Source: Echinococcus granulosus
Lineage: Eukaryota > Platyhelminthes > Cestoda > Cyclophyllidea > Taeniidae
NCBI RefSeq assembly: GCF_000524195.1
Contig: NW_020170383.1
Span: forward strand, 2,161,605-2,225,604
Direction: 5' to 3'
DNA length: 64,000 nt
Shown: one piece after another, positions 12,091 through 22,785 of the stretch
Position numbering within the stretch: position 1 is the stretch's first letter
Layout of the letters: the number at the start of each line of letters is the position of its first letter
Notes under the pieces: generated by a model
The model's database searches: none
Seen by the model: only the letters and a program-made list of their open reading frames with translations
What the model was told of the DNA's origin: nothing
Program-made: the position numbers and the translations under genes

Positions 12091-15000
12091 CTAAGGGCAA
12101 GCGGTTATGGGCTGAATGGCTAGATCTCCAGCACCACCACCACCACTGGAGAAGAAGGAGCTGGTGGTGACGGGGGCGGAGGTGGAGGCGGAGACTGGGG
12201 TAGAGGAAGTGGCGGTGGCACTGTCGCCGGTCTTGCCAGGGAAGGCGGTGAGGATGTGAGACGACACATGTGACGTAAAAGCTGAGGCGGAGGGAGGCAC
12301 GGTGGGGGAGGCAGAAGAGGAGGCGAAGGGGGTGGGGAAAGATGTCCAGTGCGGTATGTTCGTGCTCGGAGGAGTATGAAGAGGTGGGGTGGAATTAAAG
12401 TAAGAGCCCTCACTTGGTGGTGAGGGTCGCCAGGCGCATGCCGGTGAGAGAACAGGCAGAAGATCCAATGGCGTTGGCAGCGACGAATTAACAGACGAAG
12501 AAGGAGCTGTGTGGAATGGAATGCAATGAGGCTTACTAATGTGTTGTAAATATCATGAAAATATAGTTGGAAATGGCCACATAAGGTATGCAATGCTATA
12601 GGTGCTGTCTAAAATAAAGGGTATCAATAATCGAAATTAAATTTCATTAAGGCATTTTTTAATTGCTTCGTGTGTAGGTACTACAACATAATAAAGTATT
12701 TGTAAACCTGTTCAAAAAGTCGTTTCTGCGGAATCAAGGGAAACAATTTTCATAACGTTTCCATTTTGGGGCATTCATATTGTAAAATTTGACGTCCATT
12801 ACTGGAAAATATTACTAAACATCAAAAGCAATAAAAGGTAAAAAGACAAAAGTTAGTTTTACAAAATTTGATTTGAGAAACGGAACAGCTCAGCGCATGA
12901 CAATTTTAATTGAAAAGCATTGATTTTTAAGAAAAAGTAGGAAATGATTTGTTGAACTCAAGAAACAAGTTTATTTGTTTTCAAAAGGAGTTTGACACTA
13001 AAGGCTAACTTGTGTACAAATAACGGGAGTTCAGTCATGCATCTGATATCAAAACGATCATTTTGGGGTACGTGTTCAAAACGTCTCTATGAGACCCATG
13101 AATTCCCACTAACAGTATCGGCTTAATACTATAGTTCTATTTAAAATTTTTCCCAATTTTATTGATATTTATACCAGTCATTCGCGTAAGCTGACACATA
13201 GTTGTCAAGGTTGATACGAGGAGGAGCTACTCTAATTGCATTCAACACAATCAATGGTCAACTGCATGTCATTATTACAACACGAACTGTTACACAGAAG
13301 TGTGCTTTGCAACACAAATTGATTAATACAGGTATAGCCTGATAGATGCTGGAAACCCCTAAATAACACACCTTTGCCATGGTTGGAAATAGGCCCTGAA
13401 GAAACGCTGTAGTTTGTGGCGGATTTGTAGATCAGATCGCAGAGAGGCTGTGAGGACTGCTGTTGTGGTCGGGTGTTGCTCATTGCAAACATTTTTGTCG
13501 CAGCTGCTGTTGCAGCCGCATAACTGAAGGCTCGCATCTCTTTGCCCTGTACAAAAGAGAAAACTATATGCTACTGTTAAACGAGAAGGTGATCCAAAAT
13601 AAGGAATGAAAGAATAAAACATAATTTCAGTTTGTGCTGACGATTCCATTTCGTCAATTTATTAGGATAAATTATGCGCACTCCAATAATGTTTGAATTA
13701 ATGATTCCGAAGAGCTAAGAAATACAGCCTATTTTGAATTATCCCAAGTATAGGCTTTTACTTTCGCACTTCAGGTGCTCAAACAGCAAGTGAAAACAAA
13801 TTGCATTTATTGGGTTACTTATTGCTGATAAGTCATAGATTAAGCTGCCAAACAAAAGTATTCAACTCAGGTTAGGTGAGTGTGAGCTGGAAGACTTACC
13901 TTCATGGATAAATGACGCGAACAAAATCCGCGTCTTTGCGATTCCTTCGTGCAGCCTTCTTTAGAGCAGAGACGTCGCCACTGTTTTCCGTTAAACTTCT
14001 TTCGTACTCCGTTTGGCGTCTTCACTACGTCCCCCTGAAGAACCACATTAGATCAGGTAGACACCTAATTTTTTAAGTTATATTTACTTTATTAAGTTTA
14101 CAGCGCATCGGTATTTTGATCGTGAACCAAAGCCTTGTTTCAGGCATTGAAAAATAAATAACACCGATCCTTGCAGTTGGATCGAAAGAAACAAAATTTT
14201 ACAGTACCCTGATTTTTTAGTAAATTTTCCAGGTAGAAAAAGGCAGCAATAATATTAAGTGTCGATCTGTTGAGGATTCTATATTTCCCTTGCATGAATG
14301 GGAGAGGAAATACAGACAATCATTCCGAAGTAAGTGTCCGAGCTGTGAAGATTTTAAACGCCCGAAAAAGATATGAAGCTGGAATTAATAATAGAGAAAA
14401 GCAGCTGATAACCACTAACCATTACAAATTGTAGGAAATATAGCAATGAATAGGCTAACATCACCATTTGAACGCATAAACAAACAGATAAAAAAAAATG
14501 CGGTGTGTTTGGGGCCTTTACGAACAATCCAACTTCTGATATGAAGAGGTAACATCTGACTTTCCACTTCGCTCCGATCTAAAACTGATCAAAAGCCAAT
14601 TTCGGCTTCACAACAAAAAGTAGTAATCCAAAATTTGATTAGATGTATCATCAGCCAGTGCAGCACAGTGAAGCTATACGTCCTTGGCAGGACGAAAAGC
14701 ATTGATAAGATACCACTGGAAGAGAGCATATTAGTTGCTTTTGCTAGATTAAAGGGATTATTTGATCTCAAATTCCACTCCTTCACATACTCATCAAAAT
14801 GCTAAAGGTCTGCCAAGGGGCCAAAACCAAGACCCGTATTGCTTTTTAAAACAGGATACAATCATTAGAATAATTTATGAGAACATGATGAAATGAAGGT
14901 TAATATTCTAACGATTCGCGATAAAACAGACGAAGTGAATCAAACTCTCCAGGAATAAGATTATAATTACAGTTAGTACCGCAATTGGTAGCACATACAT

Positions 15001-18000
15001 GCGTTGCATGGTTTGTCGTGTAAAAGAAATATGGTAAAACCGATTCAATATGATGTTTATCCATGTGAGAACGAGATATGGTGAGGTGATCAGCACAGGC
15101 CTGTGTGTGTTTGCGCACAATCCACAATTTTATGCATCCTAAACAATCGGCAAATTCACAGAGCTGAAACCATCGGTTTGACACCTGATGTTAACAAAAA
15201 AAACGGAATCCTTCTCATTCCTAAACATCCAATGACATTCAAAACATAATGTTTGACAAGTGCCAATGAAACATAAGAAGCTTCTTTGGATTAATAAACT
15301 TTCGATTCGTGGGATTAGCAGTTGCATCACATCGTACCAGTGGGATCTTGTAGTTAGGAAGTAGTTTCTTGATGCAAATGAGGTCCAAATGAGGACAAAT
15401 ATAAGCATAGGAAAAATCTTAAGGAGTACAATCTCGAGTTAGGTTGTATGCTTTGGGGATAGAAGAGTGCAATAGAGTTTAACTTTTCACATCTTTACCA
15501 ACCTTAGAAGTATTAAATGATTTATACCGAATTGCCTGACTATAAAATTATCGTTCAGTTCTTCAAACTGACTAAACTCGTAAAATTACACATAAAAGGC
15601 CTTACCAAAATGCTTGACTACATATCCATTTTAGTGATGACCTGAAAAAACCCCTAAAACAGTTCACTTAGCCAAATTGTAAAATCGCCACTAAGTCAAA
15701 GTAGGACTCCGGAGTATTGACTTTTATTACACCTTGATTTTTTACAATTATGATACAATTGTATAACAAAGAACTGAAGTTAATGTTGGAAAAGGTGGCC
15801 GAGTTTCATGACTGACTAATAGTACAGCAAAATTACAAGGTGTATAGCGAAAGTAGCACAATTTGAGAAATTTACACGAATCATACATGAGTGTTTTGAG
15901 AATGTTATTTAACAACATCTAGTAGTGCCACTGACAAGAATGACTTTTCTACTGTGTCGAGTATCCAATGCCCATTTTTGTGGTCGCACCCATTTGGATC
16001 CATCTTGTGCTTGTATCAACAAAACTAAATAAAGAAAACTAGCCAGTTCTAGTCCTGGTATATAATTAAACTCAGGAAGTAATTCTCTAAAAAAATGGGA
16101 TACATGTCTCTGCCGATGAGGGAGGCGAATGACTGGACAAAAGCATTAAGACTCGTTATAATTATAAAAATAACAAATAACCATGTCTTTGTAAGGAATC
16201 GTTAGTTCGGCACCCATATATTTCGACAACAGAACGCACTACATTTTTTACCTCATATTTTGACCCATTTAGGTGTTTACAAAACACCCTCAATACGATA
16301 TCTAAAAACTGACTGTACCACACTTCTGAATAATTTTCAATTTGCGCATGTAGTAGCTTTCGCCATCTTTTGTTTTCCTTACGAATTCATCGAGGCAAAT
16401 GACGCAAAAATAAGCGTGAGGCGGTATCTTCAGGGCATGCCAGGTATGCGCACAATTGTTTGTCTAGAGACAGTACTCCTATCTCATTTGCAGCATTCTG
16501 AAGGAGAAGCGCAAAAAATCCTCTCCAAACAAAATCCACTTAACACACAATTCCTATCCGCCATATGCCCCCACCTCCCCAAATAAATGCCTTCATAATG
16601 AGATGCAGAAGAGTGAACCAATCAGTGCTTCGCAAATCCACTGATTCGGAAGAAAGACCCCAAGGGAACTAGCAAATTCCCGAGCTCATACGGTTTTAAC
16701 CTGGGGGCAAGTCACTACAATTTGTAATGTATTATTATTGATGATCAGAATTACGCAAGGAATAACGAAGCAATCTGTTCTGTAAACCAACCTTAGAGAA
16801 TTTTTGTTCAGTTTGAAAGCTCATGATGCCAGGAGAAGTAGAACCGCCTGTCATCGATGAGGATGATGTCGTTGCAAGTTGATCTGGGCAAAAAATTCGA
16901 GCTAGAACATAATTCAATGTAAAATTGCACAGAAGCAATAACATCATGGTGACAGAAAGTCCGCAACATTTCATTCCCAATAATCACAACGTAGCTCAGC
17001 TCCTAATCGAGCTAAGACCATTTAGCGATATAAATGCAAAGCTGTTTATGCTGCTAAAACTTAATTTTGAGCTAGCTTTTGAAACAAGAAACAGATCTGG
17101 ATGATCAGAGGTGTTAAACAAAATATAAAAAGGGTAAAAGCCTGCAATTTAGAAAAAGGAGGTGGTGCTAAGTTCTTATTACCGAGGATCATTATGGAGG
17201 ATTCCTTCGGTCCTTGGTTTATTTAGTTGTGGTCCACCCACAACTTTTGTAAATTTGGGTGAAAAAATCTACTTAAAATGGGAATTAAATACAATAGGGA
17301 GTTTTCGTTATTATTAACAATAGACAAAACAAAGGTCATTGCAAAAAGTGCTTAAGCTAGACGCCCGAAAGCATTTTTGCACCACTTTAAACTTCAAATG
17401 ATATATAGACGAAGTAGCGAATTCCTATAATTCTTTGGGATTTAATATTTGCCTATTAATAATTAGTTTAAAGGTTTTTGCTAGCATCGACATAAGTGGC
17501 CAATTGTTTCAAACTTTGTAGAACAAAAACCATACTTAGGGGTTTTAGGGGCTAAAAAAACTAACGAGCTTAAAAATGATTTTTACTGTATGCAAAAGAG
17601 GGCGTTGCATACTGAAGTAGGAACTCAAAATCTAATAAAAGCAAATGTTACAACTGTAATCAGCCTCGTTTTGAACTAAGAAAAAGAGACTCGGGAACCC
17701 CACTCCAAATATCCAGCGATTACAACGCTAAATTACATTACTACGCAATAAAACATGCTATATTTGAGCCAAAGGCGCGACAGCTATGAAATTCGAATAG
17801 TTGGTGTGTATTTAGACGATTGGAACGCCTTTGACTCGGAGCGGGTCCCAAACTTCCACAAATACAAAGTTATTGCGATACTGTTTTGTTTGAAAGTACA
17901 AGCACAAAATTTTAGGACATTGGTAAAATACTTACCACCACTTGCACTTCTAAAATTTTCACCGTTCAACGGTAATGGCAACGAGGGAGTACTATTTGCA

Positions 18001-18110
18001 AGAGAACTATGGAAGATCGGAATCGATGAAGAGCCGTTAAAAAAAGAGCTTGACGATAATGGTGACAAAGCGTTTTCAAATGAGCGTCGATCGTTTGGCT
18101 TATCATCCAT
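12091..18110 (-). CDS. Capicua-like protein with N-terminal Cys/His motif, no HMG box visible
   Basis: Exons in transcript order are 18110-17936, 16883-16792, 14034-13900, 13546-13330 and 12506-12091. The phases fit at every junction and give 344 residues. Residues 1-89 are Ser-rich. Residues 90-134, one whole exon, hold the key motif: QWRRLC at 107-112, then [15 protein letters not shown] at 120-134, with C112, C117, C127 and H130 spaced as a possible zinc knuckle. The next exon continues GKEM, which resembles my recollection of human Capicua (CSRHLSMRTKEM). Residues 207-344 are Pro/Ser/Thr-rich and include [13 protein letters not shown]. Capicua is an HMG-box repressor controlled by receptor tyrosine kinase signalling, and its box lies C-terminal to this motif. 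No HMG box was found between here and the next gene, so the stop at 12091 may end a short protein, or exon 5 may splice to an exon I missed. The exon 4 donor (ACCT|GTATTA) is weak. A ZNF395-like or other protein sharing this motif is the alternative. Confidence 0.7.
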
Positions 18111-18112
18111 TG

Positions 18113-18130
18113 CTAGAAAACAAAATATTA
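18113..18130 (-). promoter_or_regulatory. Splice acceptor two bases upstream of the Capicua-like ATG
   Basis: On the minus strand, a pyrimidine-rich acceptor (attttgttttctag) is followed by CA and then the ATG at 18110-18108. No 5' exon could be identified upstream. In flatworms such a site can receive a spliced leader by trans-splicing or join a non-coding 5' exon in cis; the sequence alone does not decide between them. Confidence 0.4.
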
Positions 18131-19938
18131 TAGTTTGCATTTTATTGATAAAAAAATTAAAACTTAGTTAAATATGAAAATAAAAAAGGCAAAAGACGGT
18201 CGAAAAGTTTAATAAAAGGGCAAAGAAAGATTGAGTTCATAGAATATTGGGGCAGCGACGTTACACAATACAAAACCTCTGCCAGAACCAGGAATTTCAA
18301 TTTATTACAAACTAAAACCCACTTAATGCATTAAAAGGTGCTTAACAGTACATAGCATTTAAATAATAATACTGGCCGGACACCCACAGAATAACTGCGC
18401 AACCCCAGCGCTAGTAAGAACGCATAAAGTGCGGGGGAATCAGTCGTTGAGCTCGACCTTTATGTTAGTGTAAACAAACGTGCAATAAGACATTAACTAA
18501 TGTCGTAAAACATGTAAAAACTAACATTAAAACATTCAAATTTAACTGTATTTAATTAAATTATTTCATTTAGCGCATTTAAAATATCAACGGCCTTAGA
18601 CTTTATTGGTGTGCGTTCAAAAAACGAGCTCTGTCTCTTTTAAATCGAAGCATTAGCCAGAATCTTTAAGTTAGCTTTTAAAAAGTATGTTAAGCGTTTA
18701 TTAAGTTATAATCGTTGTTGCGTCTGGAGTCTTCTCTAAAAAAGAAAGAGTACACGCCACCGAAGAGATAAAGAGTATCAACAGAGTCTGGACGACAGTA
18801 TACTCAGTAAGTTAAAGCAGTTGAAATACAAGATGGTCCTTTTTAAACGTTGGCAACCATACAAACACTCTACGCATTGCTATTCATAGCGTTATGGCCT
18901 AGTCTATATTACTGACGTAAGCAAAAGTTTGGGCTCCTGACACGGCCTGGTGTAGAAGCGGCGGAGTTGGAGCATTGTCTGCAAAGGTCTAAACGCTAAT
19001 GCAATCCGACAGGAAGTTAAACAAACTGTAATGTTTATTTATTACAGATATACCTCTTGGGAAAGAACTAGGCGGCCGATTTGAATCGCGCAAAGACGTT
19101 GTTAAATTTTCCGGAGTGGAGAAGAGTTCAATATCGAGACGGCCATAAACCTGTACTGAGTCTTTTTACCTTAAATAAAAGACATGCCCCGATTAAGTTA
19201 GACTATTTATTTAAAGGTCATAAAGGGTAGAGAGAACACGAACTAGGGGTTCGCCGCAAAAAGTTAAAGCAATTGTAGCGTCCCAAGACTCCCTGAAGAC
19301 AAGAGAAGACAACATACTCGGGCAGAATATATATATTCAGCACGGAGAAGGTGTCTGGGCTATTGGCATGGCCCAAAAGGCCAGCCCACCCAGCGAGGTA
19401 CAAGGGGGCCAATTCAAAGTACAAAAGTGGTGCCTCACCAGAACCGAGGGATAAGCCGCTATCGTATTACACAATACCTTGTCAAATTAGCATTTGCGAA
19501 CCCAATCTCTTAGAGTAAGTGCAATTGCAACGCTTTTCAAGTAAGCTGAAAAGTGGCTTATAATCACTTTGCCCAAAATGCTTCCAACATTTTAAAACCG
19601 TAAGATAATTGGAGGTTCTAGTGTAATGTAAATAACCAGCAAAGGTAGATTTCTTCGACAGTTTTAGCTTTTATGACAACGATTAAATGCTTTGCCTACT
19701 AACCAGATTCCTGCTTTTTTTCTTTACTTTTGCATGTAATTATTTAAATTTTCTAACATAGTCAAGTGCTTGAATGTGATTTTCTTAATTAGACTAATTT
19801 TATACATTAACGGCTTTGTACAGGTTAATGGCACTGGGAGCCGCTGCTTGATTCGGCGCAAGTTTGTCCGCTTCTTTTGGGCCTTTTACTTGCGTTTTTC
19901 GAGTCTGTTTATAAGGCTTTCATTGTTTCTCTTACAAA
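18131..19938. other. Divergent intergenic region between Capicua-like gene and SDHAF3
   Basis: About 1.8 kb separates two start codons facing away from each other, so it must hold both 5' ends. No clear core promoter motif was recognised. It contains one dispersed-repeat copy at 19274-19471. Other open frames here are short and unsupported. Confidence 0.5.
19274..19471 (+). repeat. Dispersed element, copy 1 (TG...CA ends, possible solo LTR or TRIM/SINE-like)
   Basis: Begins TGTAGCGTCCCAAGAC and ends TATTACA. It shares diverged but clear collinear blocks with 53263-53455: GAAGACAAGAGAAGACA, CAGAATATATA, CCCAGCGAGGTACAA and the terminal ATTACA. The direct repeat CAAT flanks both ends, consistent with a 4 bp target duplication. 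It encodes no protein, and the open frame across it is incidental. TG/CA ends suggest a solo LTR or a terminal-repeat element in miniature, but other non-autonomous classes are possible. Confidence 0.65.
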
Positions 19939-20722
19939 ATGAAGTCCGCACTTGATCAAATGACGCACCCACAGCGGGTTCGTCTTTTGTATAAGATGAT
20001 ACTTCGAACACATAAGGCTCTTCCACCGGAACTTCGAGAACTTGGAGATCGATATGTTAGAGAGGAATTTAAAAGACACAAAAATTGTGATTCTTCCTAC
20101 GTTGGCCCCTTTATGATGGAGTGGACAGTATGTCTACAGTTTTGTCCTATCAATTTTTGCCCCTTATTTAATGCCAAGTTTTGAGTCATGATTTTCTGGT
20201 TATCCAGCCCAATTTTGAGTGATCATCAAACTCCTAGTTGTCTAGGCTGATAAAGTTGCTATTTGTCAAGCGTTTGTGGATCATAATAAATTATGCAAAC
20301 ACAGCTTTTTCATGATACCAACCAAGTTATTACTAATTTATCCCGTTGGATGTTCTTACAGCCCAAGTAGCACCAGCTTCGCTAAACCTAGCATAAAAGA
20401 TAGTCCCTGTGGGTCGAGCACAGAATAAGTTAGACGATTGTCATAATGGGGCATGTTTAGTGTTCAGCTCTCGTTTTGTTGATAATCGTATTAATTAAGC
20501 GTACCGTTATTATCCCAAAAGCGGTACCTCGTGGATTTAAATAAGCAAATTCGATCTGCCATGAAAGTGGGGGACGAAGCAGGATTGGAACACAAGGCCG
20601 AATACGGAACCCACCTCAGGGAAGAAGACCTCGATATGTTTTCCGAATATCAGCTAAAACAACTACTCGCCCTTGCAGACGAGCTTCACGGCGTAAGTCA
20701 ATCAGACGCCTCCAAAAATTAG
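19939..20722 (+). CDS. SDHAF3: Succinate dehydrogenase assembly factor 3, mitochondrial
   Basis: There are two exons, 19939-20127 and 20522-20722. The donor is ACA|GTATGT, the acceptor is cccaaaag|CGG, both are phase 0, and the product is 129 residues, close to the usual 120-130. The N-terminal half carries the LYR-family signature and its neighbourhood: VRLLYKMILRTHKALPPEL, ELGDRYVREEFKRHK and then EWT. The second exon continues RYLVDLNKQIRSAM and ends with the family's acidic/Leu region (LREEDLDMFSEYQLKQLLAL). SDHAF3 (ACN9) is a mitochondrial matrix LYR protein that helps mature the iron-sulfur subunit SDHB of complex II. The start is the first ATG that fits the family length; an open frame further upstream (19770) has no resemblance. 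An ATTAAA at 20814 may serve as the poly(A) signal. Confidence 0.9.
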
Positions 20723-21574
20723 TCTTTATCGTGACTTTCTTCCCCTTTTCATATAAAGCTGCAACTCCGAATTGTACACTTATCAATGCTTCAACAGTGG
20801 TGTTTTGTATTACATTAAACTTTCGGTCTCATTGCATCTGAGTTTCCTTAGCGTTCTCTATTTCTAGTTATCTGGATAGGCCTTGACGATATATTACCAT
20901 GTGTCCTAGCCTTAAATCGGACCCATGAGTTCATTCTCTTACGATTTTCTAAACAGATACATTTCAAAACCAGGTTTGCTTAGATTCGGCCTTATTTCAG
21001 AATGTGATGAACAGTTCAAAATCTATGAAGCACGAGTCTAGTTGTCAACTTAGGTGTGCTCTTCGGTAGTGCCATCGGTCCCGTCAATCAAGTCGTTGCT
21101 ACTGCAAAGATAAGCACAACGATCTGTCAACAAAACTAGTAGATCTGTCCAGTAGTTTGCCACATCGGTCGTGCAATGCGATATTCTTTTAAGCTATCTT
21201 TTGATTAGAGACTTTCGCATAGGATTAAATGGGATTTATTGCCATCGTGGGTGCTGTCGTGCGTATAGTTGAACAGATTTGGAGTTAAATAAGTCTAGTG
21301 CTTAGCTGTGTAAATTGCCTGTTCTCGTGCTTGTGATTACTTCCATGATCGAAATGGATGTGATTGTGTGGCTTGATCGTGCCATTGGCACACCTAATGA
21401 CTTCGACGGCAACGCTCTAGGTAACATCATGATCAGGATGTCTAGTTCATCAAAACGCAATTACCCAGTGTATCCATGCCTATCTCTCGACCAATGCTCT
21501 TAAATTCGCTGAAAGTTCGTCTCAACATCGCCTATTTTAGTAATACTTCGTGATTTGCTAATTTGTTTCAATAC

Positions 21575-21770
21575 GTGGGCCTTTGAGCCTAGGTGAATTG
21601 TACGTTCGCCCAAGGCTGGGGCTTTTGGGGCATGCTAGTAGCCTTCAGGCTTTCCCGAATGTTAGTAATACATGTTCTTCACTGGACTTGTCAATAAATA
21701 TAGGACTCGGTTATGTAGGATCTTACCTCAAATTTTCTGAACAGCGGGGCGAAAATTTACCCGAATCGCT
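21575..21770 (-). repeat. Dispersed element, decayed copy 3 (reverse orientation)
   Basis: On the minus strand, the stretch GGCATGCCCCAAAAGCCCCAGC (split here as GGCATGCCCC and AAAAGCCCCAGC) followed by a GTACAATTCA block parallels GGCATGGCCCAAAAGGCCAG and GTACAA in copy 1. The outer ends are too diverged to fix, so the boundaries are approximate. Confidence 0.4.
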
Positions 21771-22635
21771 CTCCAGTAGATGCTTTGCACTTTGGGATCA
21801 TTTCACGTGTTTTCTGATTTGACAGTGAACGATTTACTCGATTTCTTTGTAGCATTTGGGAGTCAAAACAACCGGTTAGCTGGAATATCATATAACTAAT
21901 CACAACAGCTGATAAAGCAAAAAAATGGGGTCGCCATTAGGTGTGTAGTTTTTTCGGAACTCCGGTACTTATCATAATTTTGCCCCTGTCAATTTAAATC
22001 GGAAATAGACATACCTCAGTGTATTACTACATTTTAAGTTGCCTCAAATATCGGGTAAGGAATCAATGCTGAAAATTTTGACTCCAATTGAACAAAGTAA
22101 GGTGTTGACGTAGAATCAAACTGGTTTCGAGCATGCTTATTATAAATTTTGATGGAATGGACTTCAATTTATGGTACTGATCCCATCCTTTTATCTAAAA
22201 AGAGCCTCAGGAAAATGCAAGTAGGGATGATAGGGGATCCACTTGGGCGTTATAGATTTACCCACTGGATTGAATAGCACCACCACAGAAGGGACCATTT
22301 CCTTCAGAATAGCACACGACCGTACATTCTCGTACCAAACTCAACTTGACACTTTTCCGCAGCCTCTCGATATCAGCCATGCTTGACATCAACCACATTG
22401 GGAAAGTGGAAATCAAATATACGGTCGAATTTCCTATCTCTAGAGACTGAACATCTTATGGAAATGGAATTCACAGGCTTTTATCTCATTGAGAATGATT
22501 GAATACAATGATGACGAATCCAACGCACAAATTTATCAAATAAGTTTGCGACAAGTATTTAGTATGTTGTAAAAGGGCTGCGTTAGGTCATTTAATTGCC
22601 TTATTGATTCCAGTTGCTGTTTTTAACCAAAATAC

Positions 22636-22641
22636 TTTATT
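22636..22641 (-). terminator. Polyadenylation signal AATAAA of the GTPBP gene
   Basis: Reads AATAAA on the minus strand, about 145 bases downstream of the stop codon at 22786-22788, a typical 3' UTR length. Confidence 0.55.
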
Positions 22642-22739
22642 CAGAAAAAGCAAGGAAGATGTGCAGTGATAAGCAATTCACCGTAAACTAATAGTATCTG
22701 TAATATCTTAGGTCGTAAGAGAAATAAGAGACATCTCTA

Positions 22740-22753
22740 GGGGGGGGGGGGGG
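22740..22753 (+). repeat. Poly-G homopolymer run (14 G)
   Basis: Fourteen consecutive G bases, lying within the likely 3' UTR of the minus-strand GTPBP gene, where they read as poly-C. It may be a length-polymorphic or assembly-sensitive site. Confidence 0.8.
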
Positions 22754-22785
22754 TGAAATTGAACAGTCTTGGATTTGTTCTAAAG

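Larger units (their letters stand above)
20723..22785. other. Intergenic between convergent SDHAF3 and GTPBP genes
   Basis: About 2 kb lies between two 3' ends. It contains a decayed reverse copy of the dispersed element near 21.6 kb, a 14-base G run and the GTPBP poly(A) signal. No coding sequence was recognised; the small open frames at 21315 and 21583 are unsupported, the latter lying within the repeat copy. Confidence 0.5.

Noticed and set aside
12120..12593. 157-codon proline-rich minus-strand frame
   Set aside because: It is a shadow of the Ser/Pro/Thr-rich Capicua-like exon in another frame, and crosses that exon's acceptor.
16735..16980. Minus-strand frame beginning with a signal-peptide-like hydrophobic run
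   Set aside because: The hydrophobic part is intron upstream of a good acceptor at 16884; only 16792-16883 joins in phase with the neighbouring Capicua-like exons.
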